A DNA stretch of 6,650 nt from Methylomonas sp. Lineage in GTDB: Bacteria > Pseudomonadota > Gammaproteobacteria > Methylococcales > Methylomonadaceae. The position numbers and the translations under genes are program-made. Under the pieces are notes generated by a model. The model did no database searches. It had not been told where the DNA came from and saw nothing but the letters and a program-made list of their open reading frames with translations. The stretch spans positions 1 to 6,650 of the forward strand of contig JAQTYP010000194.1 of NCBI GenBank assembly GCA_028688235.1, given 5' to 3'. Positions 5,696-6,650 of this stretch are shown one piece after another (the first letter of the stretch is position 1; each line of letters opens with the position of its first letter).

Positions 5696-6412
5696 TCAAT
5701 TTCTTATCTCGTACTTTCTTGACTCCAACACCATGTTCGCCGTAACCAACTTTGATTGAGCCTCGACCACCGGTGTCAGCGGTATCAGCGAATATTGCCT
5801 TTTGACCGCTTTCAAACCGTAGGCGATCGAAAAAATCCGCCGCGGCAACGACGCAAAGCGCCCGTGCGTTATAGTGAAAGAATCCAATCCGAATTCAGCC
5901 GTATTCAACAACTCGAAGTTTAATAATTTTAACCAATCGGACACCCTCGCTCGCGACATAAAATGCGCATTCCAAGAATCCCCTAACTGCCTATCCCATA
6001 AAAATTGAAACCTCACATAAACACTGATCGGATTAAAATCCAAAATCACCAGTTCACCCCCTGGCTTCAACACTCGATGCACCTCGCGCATGGTCTTGAA
6101 GCGATGCGCATCGAACTCGAACAAATGCGGAATGATCACCAGATCCATGGACTCTGTTTGGATGGGCAACTTGTAAGCCTTGGCGTTCACCTTTAGGGCG
6201 CTGTCAGAGCCCAAGCCCTTGTCATCGAGTATGACGTAATTTCGATACAATGAACAATCGACGAAATCCCCCTCCCACCCCAATCCACCGATCTGCAGCT
6301 GTTTTTGCTTGCAGCTCACCGTGATGCAGCGCTTTATATACTTGGCCTCCATGGTCTGCAACAGCTTGCCGCGCGGCGTTTGATACAGGGTAAATAGAAA
6401 TTTTCTCTTCAT
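5696..6412 (-). CDS. YafS-like class I SAM-dependent methyltransferase-fold protein
   Basis: 238-residue protein of the Methyltransf_11 type. The most recognisable part is LPIQTESMDLVIIPHLFEF (82-100), the post-motif-I acidic/hydrophobic strand, followed by REVHRVLKPGGELVILDFNP (109-128), the usual motif around the PGG turn. LLNFELLN further on also resembles E. coli YafS. The N-terminal SAM-binding loop is degenerate: LQIGGLGWEGDF (39-50) has glycines but not the textbook E/DxGxGxG, so methylation activity is not certain. The substrate is unknown. It is the first gene of a minus-strand cluster with rnhA and shares an 86-bp divergent intergenic region with the lipoprotein gene. The ATG at 6412 has only a weak ribosome site. 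The YafS assignment combines sequence resemblance and position next to rnhA. Confidence 0.85.
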   Translation of the reverse strand: MKRKFLFTLYQTPRGKLLQTMEAKYIKRCITVSCKQKQLQIGGLGWEGDFVDCSLYRNYVILDDKGLGSDSALKVNAKAYKLPIQTESMDLVIIPHLFEFDAHRFKTMREVHRVLKPGGELVILDFNPISVYVRFQFLWDRQLGDSWNAHFMSRARVSDWLKLLNFELLNTAEFGLDSFTITHGRFASLPRRIFSIAYGLKAVKRQYSLIPLTPVVEAQSKLVTANMVLESRKYEIRN

Positions 6413-6498
6413 CGGCTGCCAACTTTTAGGGTAGGTTTTTTGGCTTTACTCGGTAAGCCATGGTAGCATCTTATTTTTTAATTCTAAGTGTAAAGACA
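6413..6498. promoter_or_regulatory. Divergent promoter region between the methyltransferase and lipoprotein genes
   Basis: Both genes read outward from this 86-bp gap, so it should hold two promoters, though I cannot name convincing -35/-10 pairs. It contains an imperfect inverted repeat, GGCTTTAC and GTAAGCC with one bulged base (about 6451-6468), next to a T-run on the plus strand. The T-run precedes the hairpin in the plus direction, so this is not a plus-strand terminator. Confidence 0.4.
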
Positions 6499-6650
6499 AT
6501 GCCCCGCTCAATTTCAAAAAAATCGGCCCGACATCTGTCCTATCTGCTGCCCGTCTTGTTAGCCACAGGTTGTAGCGAAACAGGTCATAAAGACTCGCTG
6601 ACACAATCAGCCGACTCCAGTAAATTCACCGTATTTACTCGCAGCAAATC
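6499..6650 (+). CDS. N-terminus of a lipoprotein, possibly lytic transglycosylase MltD (runs off the window)
   Basis: The first 50 codons are present and the 3' end lies outside. A basic start (MPRSISKKSARH) is followed by a hydrophobic core and the lipobox-like LLATGC, with the Cys at residue 25, predicting a lipid-anchored periplasmic protein. The +2 residue is Ser, which in E. coli usually leads to the outer membrane. After that the sequence is a Ser/Thr-rich linker. In E. coli the yafS-rnhA block lies beside gloB and mltD, and MltD is a lipoprotein with the same opening layout, so MltD is a reasonable guess. No transglycosylase or LysM motif is in view to confirm it. The ATG has only a weak purine stretch (AAAGA) upstream. 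Confidence 0.75.
   Translation, partial: MPRSISKKSARHLSYLLPVLLATGCSETGHKDSLTQSADSSKFTVFTRSK

Overview
The window looks like a piece of a gammaproteobacterial chromosome. The evidence is an RNase HI with E. coli numbering throughout, a YafS-like methyltransferase directly upstream of rnhA, a divergent lipoprotein gene where E. coli has mltD/gloB, and a gamma-type Zur. I cannot fix the genus from sequence alone; a methanotroph-like (Methylococcales) background is only a guess.

Region 1 (about 1-4250) is a compact zinc-starvation module. Three minus-strand genes follow one another in transcription order: the repressor zur (3692-4183), a ZnuD-type TonB-dependent outer-membrane receptor (1541-3583), and a ZigA/COG0523 (CobW-like) GTPase thought to act as a zinc metallochaperone (218 to about 1444). 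They do not form one operon. Each has its own promoter-like -10 element, and in all three this element lies inside a related 15-bp imperfect palindrome that resembles the gammaproteobacterial Zur box (minus-strand reading TGTTATAAAGTAACA, TGTGACGATATAACA, TGCTATAATATAACA). A strong rho-independent terminator separates the receptor from the GTPase gene. The likely circuit is that Zn-loaded Zur represses its own gene, the zinc receptor and the chaperone, and that all three are released when zinc is scarce. Two details stand out. The GTPase gene has no ATG, GTG or TTG ahead of its Walker A motif. The longest zur reading frame starts upstream of the zur promoter -10, so the real zur start must be further in. 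Positions 1-102 hold the plus-strand end of an unidentified gene.

Region 2 (4238-4696) is a gene-poor, AT-leaning gap of about 330 bp followed by a complete tRNA-Gly(GCC) with encoded CCA on the plus strand.

Region 3 (4697-6412, minus strand) is a tight four-gene housekeeping cluster: YafS-like methyltransferase, rnhA (1-nt gap), a 91-residue three-helix membrane protein of unknown function (24-nt gap), and a YhbQ-like GIY-YIG domain protein (touching or 11-nt gap). The dnaQ gene that often neighbours rnhA in this class is not here. Divergent from this cluster, at 6499, the plus-strand N-terminus of a lipoprotein begins. By position and lipobox it could be the lytic transglycosylase MltD, but the diagnostic domain lies outside the window.
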